Assembly: GCA_003427395.1 (NCBI GenBank)
Contig: BFEA01000490.1
Coordinates: 654,753-718,752, forward strand
DNA: 64,000 nt
Origin: Chara braunii
Taxonomy: Eukaryota > Streptophyta > Charophyceae > Charales > Characeae
Direction of reading: 5' to 3'
The notes under the pieces: model-generated
Told to the model about the DNA's origin: nothing
The model's input: only the letters and a program-made list of their open reading frames with translations
Databases searched by the model: none
Translations under genes and position numbers: made by a program
Shown here: piece after piece, positions 30,635 through 41,600 of the stretch
Numbering within the stretch: position 1 is the stretch's first letter
Layout of the letters: each line of letters opens with the position of its first letter

Positions 30635-32892
30635 TTAGCCCCGGAGGAAGCTCTCAGTCACCGCATACGCTATCGAGCTTACACACAACGTGTGCGAGGT
30701 CGACGACTGCCACAATCTCCTGAGCGTCGCCGATAAAACGCCCTTCTTAGCTTTCCTGTCGGTATAGCTCGCAAAATCCTGCATCGATTGGTAGCGTAGA
30801 AACCTGGAGTTCCTCAGGGACATGCAGTTCTTCGTCTCTTGTACGAAGTGCACCTGGACCGGTTCCTTCATTACTTAAACACCTATGAAATTCCAAGTGT
30901 TCGTGTCTTCGTCCTTCCAAATCAATTTCAACTTGCGATCGTACGTCTTCTCGAAGGTGTCTAGTATCCCAACCGCCTTTCGCCATGCCTCAGGTTCTCC
31001 GTTACATCCGATGATGATGGACACATCGTCCACCATCCTCCATCCCATCACTAACCTCCTATCCGATCCAAGACTAGACAGAAAAGTTGCCTCGGCCATT
31101 GCGCACGTCACTGTGGCCAGCACTGGCTGGTGGTCCTACCCATCGGGATACCAATGATTTGCTTCCTTACCACGCCGCCATGCATCATATACGCATCCGC
31201 CACGTCATATTCCACGATCGTCCTGATCATGTCCAGCTTAACCGTGACAAAACCGGGTTCTTTCCGGTCGGTCTTCGACATATGGCACAGTTTTCCTCTG
31301 GTCGCAACTCTCACCTGCCTCCATCCCTGTTCTTCAAAATGCATCACCAAATCCGAGACCTCATCTTTCACCGACGCATGCGATATCGAGGAAAACATCT
31401 CCTTGATATTGTAACACCTCCCCATCGCCATATCACATCCTTCTCTACTCAGGATCTCTCCTGCGTTCTCTAGATCCTCCTTTAGCTCCATAGTCGATTT
31501 CAGGTGAAAATTCTTCCTCCTAGAGAACCTCGTGACGAGGCAGTGCAAGGCTCTAGCCCCTCTCCGTTGTACCAATACTGCCGGATCGTTGCACGCTGGG
31601 GCGATCGGTCTCCAACGCTGCAAATCTTTGTCCTTCGATATCACATATGATCTTCCCAGCTTCCCATCGCTCTTCCATCTCCCAATCTCCGTAAGTCCTG
31701 CCTCCTCGGACTCTTTCTTACATCGAGCTAAGACCTCTGCCTCCGGCTTGCCCACCGATTCGTAGTCCGGGTTCCACGTGAAAGTACTTCCGAACCCGTG
31801 CCTATAGAGAACCGGGCAAATCAACACAGTGTCGCCTGGATTGCGATCTACAGGAACCAAAACTAGTCCCTGATTCTTCGAGGCCCAGTTACGTACCTCA
31901 CCCTCTATCCAGGCCGCACACTTTCCGTTCTCGGTTTTGACGCAGGAGTCGAAGTTCATCTCCTCCTGCGTCCTACCCTTGAGATGGGCTATTGCCATGC
32001 TGATTCCTTGTATGATGTCTCTCTTGCTGTTCTGTTCATCTGGTCTCGTCACGTTCTTCGCATTTCGCACAAACATCGGTTCGTTCTTTATTTCCGACAC
32101 TCTCGTGAGTATGTGCCCGTCTTTCTTGGTCAAAAGGTGGTGTTCACAGGGGCAACTCACCGGCTGAGTATGAGCATGCCGGCGGTGGTTGTGGATCACC
32201 TCTCCCACTGTCCTATTCCTTGTGTTCACCATTCTCACCTTCTTCTTAACGAACGCTACCAGAGCATGGTCGTCCATTTTCTTGTCAATTACAGATTCCA
32301 CCTTCCGCCTGACCTCCGTCTTCAGGACAGACGCGCTGTACGGGTACTTGACGGTCACCCTTCTTCTCACACTAACTCCCGTTTTCTTCCTCAAAACCCG
32401 ATCTATCTTTATCTTCAACTTCTCTCTTGTCTCTTTTCTACCGAAGAAACCAGCGGGCCTGTATAATCCTATAAGCTTGCTTGTCGACTGTCTAGCCAAA
32501 CCGTCTACTACCCTCGGTTGCCTCATCAATCTAACTAGCTCTCGCTTGGTAGTTGTCTTGCGTAGTCGTACAAACGCCATCTTTCCCCCATTTTGGCAGA
32601 CCTGTCTTACCTGTTTCAGTAATAGTGCCCTCCCATTGACCTCAACTTCTGACATTCCGAAGAACTTGCTAATCTATTTCCACCCGTCCATCCATTGTTC
32701 ACCCGCGGTGAATGTTACCTCTGTTTTCTCACTCGGTTTCTCGTTCTTTTCTCGTAGCCAATTCAGTAGTGAAGTATGCTTTCCTTCCGCGGTAGTGAAA
32801 GCCACTACTGACTTTCTTACCGCCTCACCTCCCCTCTTCTTCCTCTCCCTCTTACCCTTCCGCTTTCTTGACTTCACTCCTCGCCCCTCGTT
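30635..32892 (-). pseudogene. Penelope-like RT with CxC linker
   Basis: Basic linker (KSRKRKGKRERKKRGG), then a region ending VSCPCEHH, whose CPC (32146-32154) is the CxC motif reported for GIY-YIG-first Penelope-like elements. RT blocks follow: QRWRPIAPACNDPAV, YNIKEMFSSISHASV (motif A region), IIGIPMGRTTS + VLATVTCAMAEA (motif B) and RMVDDVSII (motif C, VDD at 31025-31033), with FIGV and a basic tail. A stop ends the linker at 32674-32676. A single missing base near 31120 breaks motif B (SPVLAT expected). A stop at about 30872 interrupts the tail. Where related RTs have Asp in motif A this copy reads Asn, which would abolish catalysis. The RT family is sister to telomerase RT. Confidence 0.8.
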
Positions 32893-33383
32893 CCCTTAGT
32901 GTTCAAACTTTGTGACAGATCCCGGATCAGATACTGTTCGAAAACGAAATTATCCACCTTGGCCGGATGCCTCACAGGTATGATTACGAACTTATCAGTC
33001 CCCAATGTTCTCATCCATCGTTACAATTGAGGAGCTTTTCCCCGAGAATCCGATGTTGCGGCGTGCACGTGCTCCCTCCATCTCTGCAGTATCGGTCTCA
33101 CTGTACACCCTACGTATACTCGCTTCGCCCACGGGCTAGCGATGATGTACGTCCTGCCAGTCTGCAGATCTAAAGTCAACTCATCCACGTCAACCTTATC
33201 CACGTATTTCTTCAACCATGTGATCTCTCCTCTTATCCCGAGGAGCATCGTAGTTGTAGTGATTCGTTGTTCCACCTCCGCCATTCCCTCACCTTTAGCT
33301 CCCTGCCCCCGTAGGATCTCCCTGGTGTGCATGTGTGTACGGAGTGCGCACCATAACTCACCAGCTGTGGGGGGCGCCGATAG
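32892..33383 (-). pseudogene. GIY-YIG endonuclease domain of the Penelope-like element
   Basis: The minus frame has GRTYIIASPWAKRVYVGCTV, with RPILQRWREHVHAA after it. The YII...YVG pair, the Arg and the H are the GIY-YIG core. Beyond a TAA near 33019 the same frame continues KFVIIPVRHPAKVDNFVFEQ YLIRDLSQSLNTKG, the C-terminal Glu-bearing helix of such domains, so the stop interrupts a real domain. It lies between the CCHC region and the RT in the same direction. It would nick target DNA for priming. A frameshift near 32892 leads into the RT frame. Confidence 0.78.
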
Positions 33384-34600
33384 TCAATCCGATCCTAGAT
33401 CCTGCGGCAGGGCCGATCTAATGATGTTGCGTGGAGGCATGAACATCTTCGTTTTCGCCCTTGTATTCACCGCAGTCTTGATCACTTCCGGTGGTGTCCT
33501 GTCCTCAAGTTCCCCTCCTTGGCTGTCCTGTCTTTCTTTTCCTTTGTCATGCTCTGTTGGTGTGTCGAAGAATCCCTCATACGCAAACTCCGTCTGCCTC
33601 TTGACAAGTCCCATAACCATATCGTCCTTCCTTGTCATCTTGATTCCCGCCTTCTCGCACACCTCGCGTAGCTCCGGTACCTTCTTTGCGGAGTACTACT
33701 GGAGAACCTTCAGCGTGTAATCGACGAACCCTTCCCGTGAACATCCCGCGGATACGCCCTTGCGACCTCCAGTGAGTGGTGTCCGAGGTTCCTCCGTGAC
33801 CGTCTCTCCTTTCGCCGTCGGCGTTTCGGAACGTCTAGAACATTCTCCTTTCTCGTACACACTTGGTGGTGTCCTCTTCGCTGGCCTCACTCTTCCTTGC
33901 GTCTTCCTAGGCTTTTGTTTTTGCTTCTCGGCGCGGAGTATGTGCACGATCCGTCTTGCTTCCTCTTCCGAATCTTCGCTCGATTCGCTCGCTGATGTCC
34001 TACAGTTTTTGCTCGTGTCCGAGCTGCTGGAGGAACGTGCCTCTGTCTTCCCTCTATTTTTCTTCTTGGTCTGTCTCCGCGTCTTCCTCTTCGCCTTGCC
34101 GTTGGTTATAGCCTTACTCTGTGGTGATATTCCTGGACTAATTTCCTTCCCCACTTCCTGCCTCTCCTCTCTCGCTCTGTTCGCTGCTTCTTCTTGTTGC
34201 CTCCTCCATTTTTCCTCAATGTCCGCTTGCAGCTGCATCTTCATCTCCTCCGTCCTTTTGGCAATATCTAACTCCCGCCTCCTATCATCCTCTTCCTTCA
34301 GCATCCTCTGTTCATCTTCGATCCTCTTGCGCTTCTCCTCTTTCTTCTCTTCCATCAATTCTCTTACGAACACATGTACCTCATCATCCTGCTGGTTCGG
34401 CCTCATGGGACCGCGTTTCGACCAACAGTCCCGCGCTATGTGCCCTGCTTTCCCGCACTCATAGCACGTAATACCATTCCTTCCCCCGTATCCCCCATTT
34501 CCGTTGTTCCCATTGCCACCATTGTTATTCCCGTTATTCATATTGACCCCTCCACCACCTAGCAGCAGATTCTTCCAGTCGATTCCGACGTCTCGCCACC
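33384..34600 (-). pseudogene. CCHC-knuckle, coiled-coil N-terminal region of the Penelope-like element
   Basis: The frame from ATG 34541 (open back to about 34600 with WWRDVGIDWKNLLLGGGG) has a Gly/Asn-rich start, a perfect zinc knuckle CYECGKAGHIARDC (CX2CX4HX4C), a long charged helix (VFVRELMEEKKEEKRKRIED) predicted to be coiled coil, and a Ser/Lys/Arg-rich stretch. It stops at TAG 33696 and continues in frame (YSAKKVPELREVCEKAGIKM) to about 33384, then in frame to the GIY-YIG domain. It probably binds RNA as a Gag-like module. Confidence 0.7.
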
Positions 34601-34615
34601 ACTATACGTGCTCAA

Positions 34616-34770
34616 TATCTACCTCTCGACACTCCTGATATCTCTATCTCGACACTCCTGATATCTCTATCTCGACACACCCGATATCTCTTATCTCGAC
34701 ACTCCTGATCTCTATCTCGACACTCCCGATATCTCTTATCTCGACACTCCTGATCCCTCTATCTCGACTG
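34616..34770. repeat. 22-24-bp tandem repeat in the PLE leader
   Basis: About six diverged units of ATCTCGACACTCCTGATATC(T) lie between the upstream pLTR and the coding region. Confidence 0.85.
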
Positions 34771-34828
34771 ATCCTAACATAGCCACCGTTAGGCTAAAGA
34801 AAGACCCCGGTTACTGCGTTCCCAAAAG

Positions 34829-35620
34829 CAGGCAGACTGCGGCAAAACAGCCTGTCGGGAGACGCAGTAGCAAGGTAGACGAAAACATGCATACAGAATC
34901 AGTACCATAGAGCCAATGAACAAACTCACAAAAGATGCATAAAGCACAAAACGTGAGATCAGCTCTCAGAGTTCCACCTTCACAGCACTCAGTGAATACT
35001 GCTTCATACCACGTATGTCTCAGCTACCATGCCACCATAGCTATATCTCCCGGAAAGCGACAAAGTAGTCCCTTCTACCGGTTTCTTATACACATCTAGA
35101 TGTGTATAAGAGACAGCACACACACATATACAATATGGTAAGTTTACCGAAGATATTCGTACATTGTTAAAAGTAAAAAAGAAAAGAAAATACTTCAAAG
35201 AAAAATAATTCAATTAAAATAAAATAAAATCAAAATAAAATTAAAATACAATAAACTCTGTCTCCGCGTCGGCGATCTGCCGAAAAACCGACAGCCTTTA
35301 GCTATCCTACAGCCTACCGACCAACAGACGAACCGAGACGGAAAGACAGTGAAAGGAAAAAGAGAAAGAAACGAAAATGAAAATGAATGAGACTTTCGCC
35401 ACCGTAGTTTCCGGACGGGAAATATCCCCCGGGTCAAAATGTCCGTTCGACAGTTATAGATCACAGTCCGTACTGGCCGCGGTTTGCTACCTGTCGTTCA
35501 CCCTGTGTGGTCCCTCCTTCGCATTCAGGCCTTTTTTCCTTTTCCCATGCCAGATCATTTGAAAAACGCCGATCAACTCCCATAGTATCTTCTGCGTCGT
35601 ACCCTTGGCTAATTTAGCCA
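34829..35620 (-). repeat. Penelope-like element pseudo-LTR, 5' copy
   Basis: A 792-bp copy of 29816-30609, upstream of the minus-strand coding region. It ends at the same CCCTTGGCTAATTTAGCCA and is followed by TTGAAAAACG, a 10-bp echo of its own interior (near 35559), before the TSD. Partial Nextera junction at 35084-35116. Confidence 0.85.
35084..35116. other. Partial Nextera mate-pair junction (artefact)
   Basis: Same truncated junction as at 30072-30105, at the homologous place in the other pLTR, followed by CACACAC instead of CGGCAAG. Confidence 0.95.
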
Positions 35621-35636
35621 TTGAAAAACGCCGGGC

Positions 35637-35790
35637 ATCTGAGATTATCATCAGCATGATGGGAGCGATGCTGCAAGCGGACGTGGTGGGATATGGGGTT
35701 GACATAGAGAAGCGGTGTACTGCTTTCCCTCCCTCCAACCTCGTTATGGAGTTCTTCCTTGTGGTTTGGCAGAGGATCGGAGTAGGATAG
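35637..35790 (+). pseudogene. Asn-rich repeat gene, 3' part after the PLE
   Basis: Resumes directly after the target duplication: SEIIISMMGAMLQADVVGYG VDIEKRCTAFPPSNLVMEFF and a short end to a stop at 35788. The same tail ends the minus-strand copy at 5.7 kb, so this is the natural C-terminus. Confidence 0.5.
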
Positions 35791-36132
35791 CTGGGGGTGA
35801 TTGATGTTGCCCAGCCTGCAATACCAATCATCAACGGTGGGGCTGATCGTCTTGTTGGTTGGCGGTGGGCTGTTTAGGGATTAGGTAGCAGGCGGTCATT
35901 CCTGCCCTGCGCAGGGAAGTAATCGATGCCCCCTGACAGTTTCATACGATAATGCATTTTGGATACTGGACTTGATGTCCACATCATACATCTCTCATCC
36001 TTGACAGAGCTTTGCTTTTAGGCTTGATTGATAAAAAATCATATCCTGCTTAGGGTTTCGTGATTAGATTCTGAATAAGGACATATATCGATAAGTTTCT
36101 GACTGTTGGACATAGTTACACAACACGATATA
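35791..36132 (+). other. Spacer between the Asn-rich tail and the hairpin array
   Basis: No ORF is recognised. By position it corresponds to 5371-5685 in the minus copy and probably belongs to the same element's 3' untranslated region. Detailed identity between the two spacers is low by eye. Confidence 0.3.
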
Positions 36133-36460
36133 GGGACGCTGGACCCGATTTCCAGCAGATGCCAATCACTTCATTGTAATACACATCACATCATGGTTAG
36201 GGTTTCATTTGATTGGATTGATGCCTCAGTTTGCTTTGGAGAGTCTATAGACTAGATGGATAGGGACGCTGGACCCGTTTTCCAGCACACATATTCACAC
36301 TATTGCACACGGATGCTGGACCTGATTTCCAGCACATACATTTTCATCATTGTACAGGGACGCTGGACCCGATTTCGAACAGGTGTAGCTCCCCACCAAT
36401 AGATGGAGCCTTCGACGGAAAAAAAAAAAGAAAAAAAAAAAAAAGAAAAAGAAGAAGAAG
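36133..36460 (+). repeat. Hairpin array ending in LINE-type tail and poly(A)
   Basis: Units of GGGACGCTGGACC.G.TTTC CAGCA begin near 36133, 36261, 36309 and 36357. The last is followed by CTCCCCACCAATAGATGGAG and an A-rich tail. Mirror layout of 5031-5370. Confidence 0.7.
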
Positions 36461-36539
36461 ATGATTTTGGTTCCCCCCTCCCCCTTGGAAACTCAAGACG
36501 TCATTAGGAGCACTCCACTATAATTTGGAGGTGGTTTAG

Positions 36540-36960
36540 TGCCTTCTCTGTGATGGCTCCATTCTTCTTTTTTTTTCCCTTCACTTTAAATTTTCCTTTT
36601 CTTTTGCGAAGCCCAGGTTATGAAAGAGGTTTGATGCTAGATATATGACAGTCCCTTCGGTAGTTGGCCATTTGATAAACTAGATAGTCTATATATAGGT
36701 CCCTGTTCCGTATGAGACTCCCTCCCTTGAGTCCCTTCCTTTTAGTCTCGTTATTTCTCCCTGGGGCACCCGTACTCCCACGATCCAACATCGGAGGGCG
36801 CCAATCCATCTGCGGGAAAACTGAGTCCAGTCATACACCCATTGCCTTCTCTGTGTTTGATGGCTCCATTCCATTGGAGGGCGCCCATCATAAACAAGCC
36901 AAGGCCACAGTGCTTCCGTCCACCTTCAATTCGAGACCTATTTTGAGATTGTGATCTGCA
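36540..36960 (-). repeat. R5 dispersed repeat, third copy
   Basis: T-rich lead, then AAGCCCAGGTTATGAAAGAGG and a block with CTCCCT...TTTCTCCC.GG.CACCCGTACTCCCAC that also occurs near 1265-1320. Confidence 0.45.
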
Positions 36961-37189
36961 GCATTGACTCCCCTGCCAGCTGGGGCGAGATCCCGGCCTC
37001 ATCGTACTTTTTCTTAACCTTTTTTTTTTAAGTCCCACTGACCATGCTTCTTCGTTTGCGGCGGTCTATTGCTGTGAACAAATGGCCTGAAATGAAAACA
37101 TAAATGATACAAGTGGACCCGCCGCAGCGATGCTGTTGCGAGGGAAAGAGGAGGGGGGTGGGGTGGGGGAGGGGGGGGGGGGGTTAGAT

Positions 37190-37223
37190 GGCAAGGAGAC
37201 CACTGTGGAGGAGGGGGAGAGGA

Positions 37224-37262
<39 letters not shown>

Positions 37263-37272
37263 CGAGAGCGAG

Positions 37273-37346
<74 letters not shown>

Positions 37347-38187
37347 CATCCGCGTCTACTCCTCCGCCGCCCCACCCCTCTCCTTCGTTCCCAGCTTCCG
37401 CTTTCGTACCTGCCTCCCTCTCATTCGTTAACTCCCCCTCCCCGTTTCCCGCCGTTCCTTCTCCTGCTTCTCCTCCGGCGTTTGTTGACTCCCCCTCCCC
37501 GTTTCCTGCCGTTCCTTCTCCTGCTACGTTCGTTAACTCCCCCTCGGAGTCCTCGTTTCCTGTTGTTCCTTCTCCTGCTCGTCCTCCTTCTCCTCCTGCT
37601 TCTCCTCCTGCTCCTCCTCCTTTTCCTCCTCCTCCTCCTCTCGCTCCTCCTCCCGCTCCTCCTCTTCCTCCTCCTTCCCCTCCTCCTCCCGTTCCTTCTC
37701 CCGCTCCTTCTCCCCCTCCTCCCGCACCTCCTCCTGCTCCTCGTCCGCTCTTCCTCCTTCTGCTGCTCCTCCTCCCGGGCCTCCTCCCACTCCTCCTCCC
37801 ACTCCTCCCACTGCTTCTCCCGCTTCCTTTTCCTCTTTTCCCCCCCAATCAATCAATCAATCTATCAATTGGTTGACTGATTGGGGAGAAGAGGGCAAGG
37901 AGACGATGGTGGAGGAGGGGGAGAGGAGTGTGTGTGTGTGTGTGTGTGTGAGAGACAAAGTGCGAGAGAGAGAGTGTGTGTCTGTGTCCACTCCGCCCCT
38001 GCCCCACCCCTCTCCTTCGTTCCCTCCTTCCACTTTTCGGTCCCACCTCCCGCACCTTCGTTAACTCCCCCTCCCGGTTTCCTAATGTTCCTTCGCCCCT
38101 CCCGCTACTTCTCCCACCGCCTTTTCCTTTTCTTTTCCCCAATCAATCAATCAATCTATCGAATGGGTGATTGATTGATTGATTGAC

Positions 38188-38219
<32 letters not shown>

Positions 38220-38416
38220 AAACAAAAACAAAAAAGGAGAGTGGGGCGATCTGTTTTTTTCTTCTTTTTTTCGAGCATTCAATCATGAATCAATCAATCA
38301 ACCCACTCCGTTGCCTCCCATCAACGCTCCACCCGCCTGAATTTTCCAAACAGAAAACAAAAAATCAGTTAATCAATCAATGATTGATTGACTGATTGAT
38401 TGATCGACTGGGTCAC

Positions 38417-38454
<38 letters not shown>

Positions 38455-39170
38455 TGGTTCCCCATCCACCCCTTTCAACCCTTCCCTCCTTCCGCTTTCC
38501 CTACCCACCTCCCGCGCCTTCGTTAACCCCCTCCCCGTTTCCCCTCCCACCCCTACTCCCACTCCTTCTCCCGCTCCTCCTCCCGCGCCTCCTCCTTCCT
38601 TCCCGTTTCCCCTTGTGCTCCTTCTCCCGCTCCTAACCCCCTCCCCGTTTCCCATGCCGCTCCTCCTCCCACTTCTCCTCCCGCTCCTTCTCCCACCCTC
38701 CTCCCGCACCTTCCCGTTTTCCCTCCCGCTCCTAAACCCTCTTCCCGTTTCCCATGCTGCTTCTCCTCCCATTTCTCCTCCCGCTCCTTCTCCCACCCCT
38801 CCTCCTGCACCTTCCCGTTTTCCCTCCTGCTCCTTCTCCGAGTCGCCCTCCCGCTCCTCCTACCGCTCCTCCTACCGCTCCTCCTCCTCCCACTTCTGGT
38901 CCTTCTCCCACCCCTCCTCATGCACCTTCCCGTTTTCCCTCACGCTCTTTCTCCGAGTCGTCCTCCCACTCCTCCTACCACTCCTCCTCCTTCTCCCGCT
39001 CCTGCTCCTTCTCCCACTCCGCCCGCTTCTCCCGCTCCTCCCGCTCCTCTCGCTCCTCCCGCTCCTCCCGCTCCTCCTTCGCCAAACACCGTGGCATGCC
39101 ATAGCCATCTCCTACGAATAAAAAAAAGGGAAAAAGGCCCGCCACGTGGCTAGCCACAGAGAGAGAGAGA
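37190..39170. repeat. ~704-bp modular satellite of microsatellites and CTCC-rich DNA
   Basis: Modules start GGCAAGGAGAC..TGGAGGAGG at 37190 and 37894, with a third, shorter (GT)n-(GA)n start near 38416. Each has (GT)n, (GA)n or GATA, a CCACCCCTCTCCTTCGTTCCC-like block, TTCGTTAACTCCCCCTCCC, a long CTCCTC-rich tract and (ATCA)n/(TGAT)n. The many long Arg/Gly- or Leu/Pro-rich frames are by-products of this composition. The pyrimidine tracts could form triplex DNA. Confidence 0.75.
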
Positions 39171-40540
39171 GAGACTAGCCTCCCACTGCTCGTCCACCAT
39201 AACTTGGTCCTCCTCCCACTCTTCCTCCCACTCTTCCTCCCGCTCCTCCTCCCTCTCCTTCTCCCGCCCCCCCTCCTGCTGCTCCTCCCGCTCCTCCTGC
39301 TCCTCCTTCTCCAGACTCCCATTGCTTCTCCTTTCGTTCCCCCCATTCCTCCTCCCGCTCCTTCTCCCGCTCCTCCTCCCGCTCCTGTCCGCTGCGATGA
39401 CCTCTTGGGCACACGCTCCCCAATCACCCGAATTTTCTCGCTGCTTCCTCTTCTCGCTTCCCCGCGCACCCTCCGCTGCTGTAGTCCGCCCCTTGTTCTC
39501 ACTGTGCGCTCCCTACACTCCTCTGTATCTTCTCCCTCGCTCGTTGCGCGACAATCTCCCTCAGCGGCAGTGGTACTTCGCACTCCTCTATATCTTCTCG
39601 CTCGCTCGCGGCGCCACGATCTCCCTCACCGATCATACACTTTGCACATGGTCGCTGCGCTGTTGTTGCCTCAGTCTCTCCTCCCTCCACTGAGATGGCG
39701 TCTCATTCAGCACTTGCCTACTGCCTTGCAACGCGCACTGGCACCTCGCCCTGCCTGCACACACGACCTGCACGACATGCCAGGTTCCCTTCTACATGCG
39801 CAAGTGCTCGGTTGCCTTCTCGCACGACACTGGCTCTTTGCACTCTCCCCGCGTGCTCGCTTGTCTTATCGCGCAGCATTTCTTTTTTGCATCATGCCCC
39901 GCTGCTGCTTTCCCCGCGTGCTCGCTCGTCTTATCGCGCAGCATTTCTTTTTTGCATCATGCCCCGCTGCTGCTTTCCCCGCGTGGGGCCCCACTCCGCT
40001 TTGCTGGCATGCGGTTCGCGCGACGCTTGCTTTCTACGCCCCCGTATCGCTTTCCCCATGCGTCCCATGGCCCCGCGGTTCCCCCCACGACCCGTTGGTC
40101 CCTCTCGATTTCCTCCCATTCCCGTTGCACTGTTTCGTCTCAGCGAGCCGCGGCTGGCCCCGCCCATCCCATAGTTTTCTGTGGGCCCACGACTGCGTGT
40201 GACTGCGGGACCGCTATAACTTTTAGTTCTAAAGAGATAATAACTAAAGTTAACATAAATCAACGACCAGAACCGAATAATCGTCATCATGGGACACCTC
40301 AACGAGAGGAGGGACTTGACTGCGAAGAATCACTGTGACGGGATTTCCCTCTGGGCCCCCCACCCCACTCCCAATGGCCTCTCCTCCTCTAACCCCACCG
40401 CCACCCCACCCCCCTGCGCCCCAGAGGGTCCCCCCTCCCCCCAACCCACCCCCTCACCTTCCCAGCCTGATAAACTCCCCCCCACTTACCCCGCTACTCT
40501 CCCCTCTCCCCCCCGTCCCAACCCCGACAACGACATTTAA
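39171..40540. repeat. C-rich region with a 65-bp tandem duplication
   Basis: The CTCC-rich tract continues to about 39390. At 39847-39978 a ~65-bp unit (CCCCGCGTGCTCGCT through GCTGCTGCTTT) is present twice. The open frame 39204-40202 is low-complexity at its start and has no recognisable domain. Confidence 0.5.
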
Positions 40541-41073
40541 AGGCCATCACCATCAAGACTGCAGCGACACCGGAGGATGCTCATCAGCAGGCAGAAAAGA
40601 TGGGGTACGTGGAAAGGGACAGAGGGCTCACCGGTCCAGGCCCGAACTCGAGGGAGAAACAATGCGGATGGCAGCTAGTTCACTGCAGCGGATGAAGCTC
40701 ACCACGCTGCACAGGAGCAGAGCGCAGTACCGGTCAACTTCGCATGACTGAGAGGGTGTGACAGCGTGCAAGGATGTCAAGTTCAAACCCAGGTTGTAAT
40801 GCGAAGCCCCACGGGACAAAGGGTTGCATTCGGCACTCGACCGTCTTCCCAAAGTCAGGATAGTCACTACAAGATCCTGCAATACATGAACCCAGTCATA
40901 CATGCTACACAAGAACCACAAACACTACACTGCGCTTTTGTCAATTCCTAGCTATAGAGAGTGACTCATGAGATCTGCGCTCACCGTCACTTACCTTACG
41001 CCATCAAGCATGCAAGTAATTCAGGATACAACAAAGGTCAGGAGTACGAGATTGAAAAGGGTATAGGGTTTAA

Positions 41074-41274
41074 ACCACCGGTACTTGGCCCAGGTATCGG
41101 TCGCGCCGCTTTCCCGTTAACTCGCCGCGCTTTTAGGGCTTCGGGGTACCGAACCACAATGGCTGGACGCGCCAACCAAAGTTTTTTTGAAACAGTACCC
41201 TGGCGCTTCGGCGCAAAATGGCGCGTGAGGGCATTCCAAGCTCGACATCGATAGTTGGGCCAAGTACTAGTGGC
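41074..41274. mobile_element. 201-bp MITE of the TTAA family
   Basis: Between TTAA at 41070-41073 and 41275-41278. Ends ACCACCGGTACTTGGCCCA and TGGGCCAAGTACTAGTGGC match T1/T2 termini, as does the subterminal CCCGTTAACTCGCCGCGC. No coding capacity. Confidence 0.85.
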
Positions 41275-41470
41275 TTAAGGGTTCGAAAAGGTCAGACACA
41301 CCATAGGGGGCTGCCGAACAGGGTTGGGTTAATAAATAAGGGGTGCTCTAAGAAGGGAAGTGTGTCATTAGCAGCTCCATGGGACAATGGAGACCCGGGT
41401 CTGATAAGTGAAAACCCACAACCCCAGGAAAACAACAAACAACAATCTTTGTGTTATAAGATGTATCAAT

Positions 41471-41600
41471 GGGACATTGGACCCGGTTTCCGGCAGGTGC
41501 AGCTCTCCACCAATGGATGGAGAAACCCTCAATCCTGACGGTTCTTTTTTTTTTTTTTTTTTTANAAAGGCTAATTTTTTTTTTTTTTTTTTTTTTTTAA
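41471..41600 (+). mobile_element. LINE-tail core followed by T runs
   Basis: GGGACATTGGACCCGGTTTC CGGCAGG and CTCTCCACCAATGGATGGAG are clear, but two T runs (with an N at 41564-41565) follow instead of an A run. A head-to-head insertion or misassembly is possible. Confidence 0.5.

Larger units (their letters stand above)
29809..35637 (-). mobile_element. Penelope-like retroelement with N-terminal GIY-YIG (5.8 kb)
   Basis: The insertion is bounded by CCGGGCA at 29809-29815 and 35631-35637. Removing it with one copy restores continuity of the host Asn-rich module (…SGIRA / SEIIISMMG…). In coding order (minus strand): pLTR, short tandem repeats, CCHC-knuckle/coiled region, GIY-YIG nuclease, CxC linker, RT, pLTR. 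Nuclease before RT, with pseudo-LTRs and a microsatellite-rich target, is the organisation described for the Naiad/Chlamys clade of Penelope-like elements in green algae and other eukaryotes. All ORFs are interrupted, so it is inactive. Confidence 0.82.

Noticed and set aside
29816-35620. LTR retrotransposon interpretation of the 0.79-kb direct repeats
   Set aside because: No TG...CA ends, primer-binding site, protease or integrase; the RT and GIY-YIG fit a Penelope-like element with pseudo-LTRs.
37066-39583. Long Gly/Arg-, Leu/Pro- and Ser-rich ORFs
   Set aside because: Translations of CTCC-rich and microsatellite DNA in all frames.
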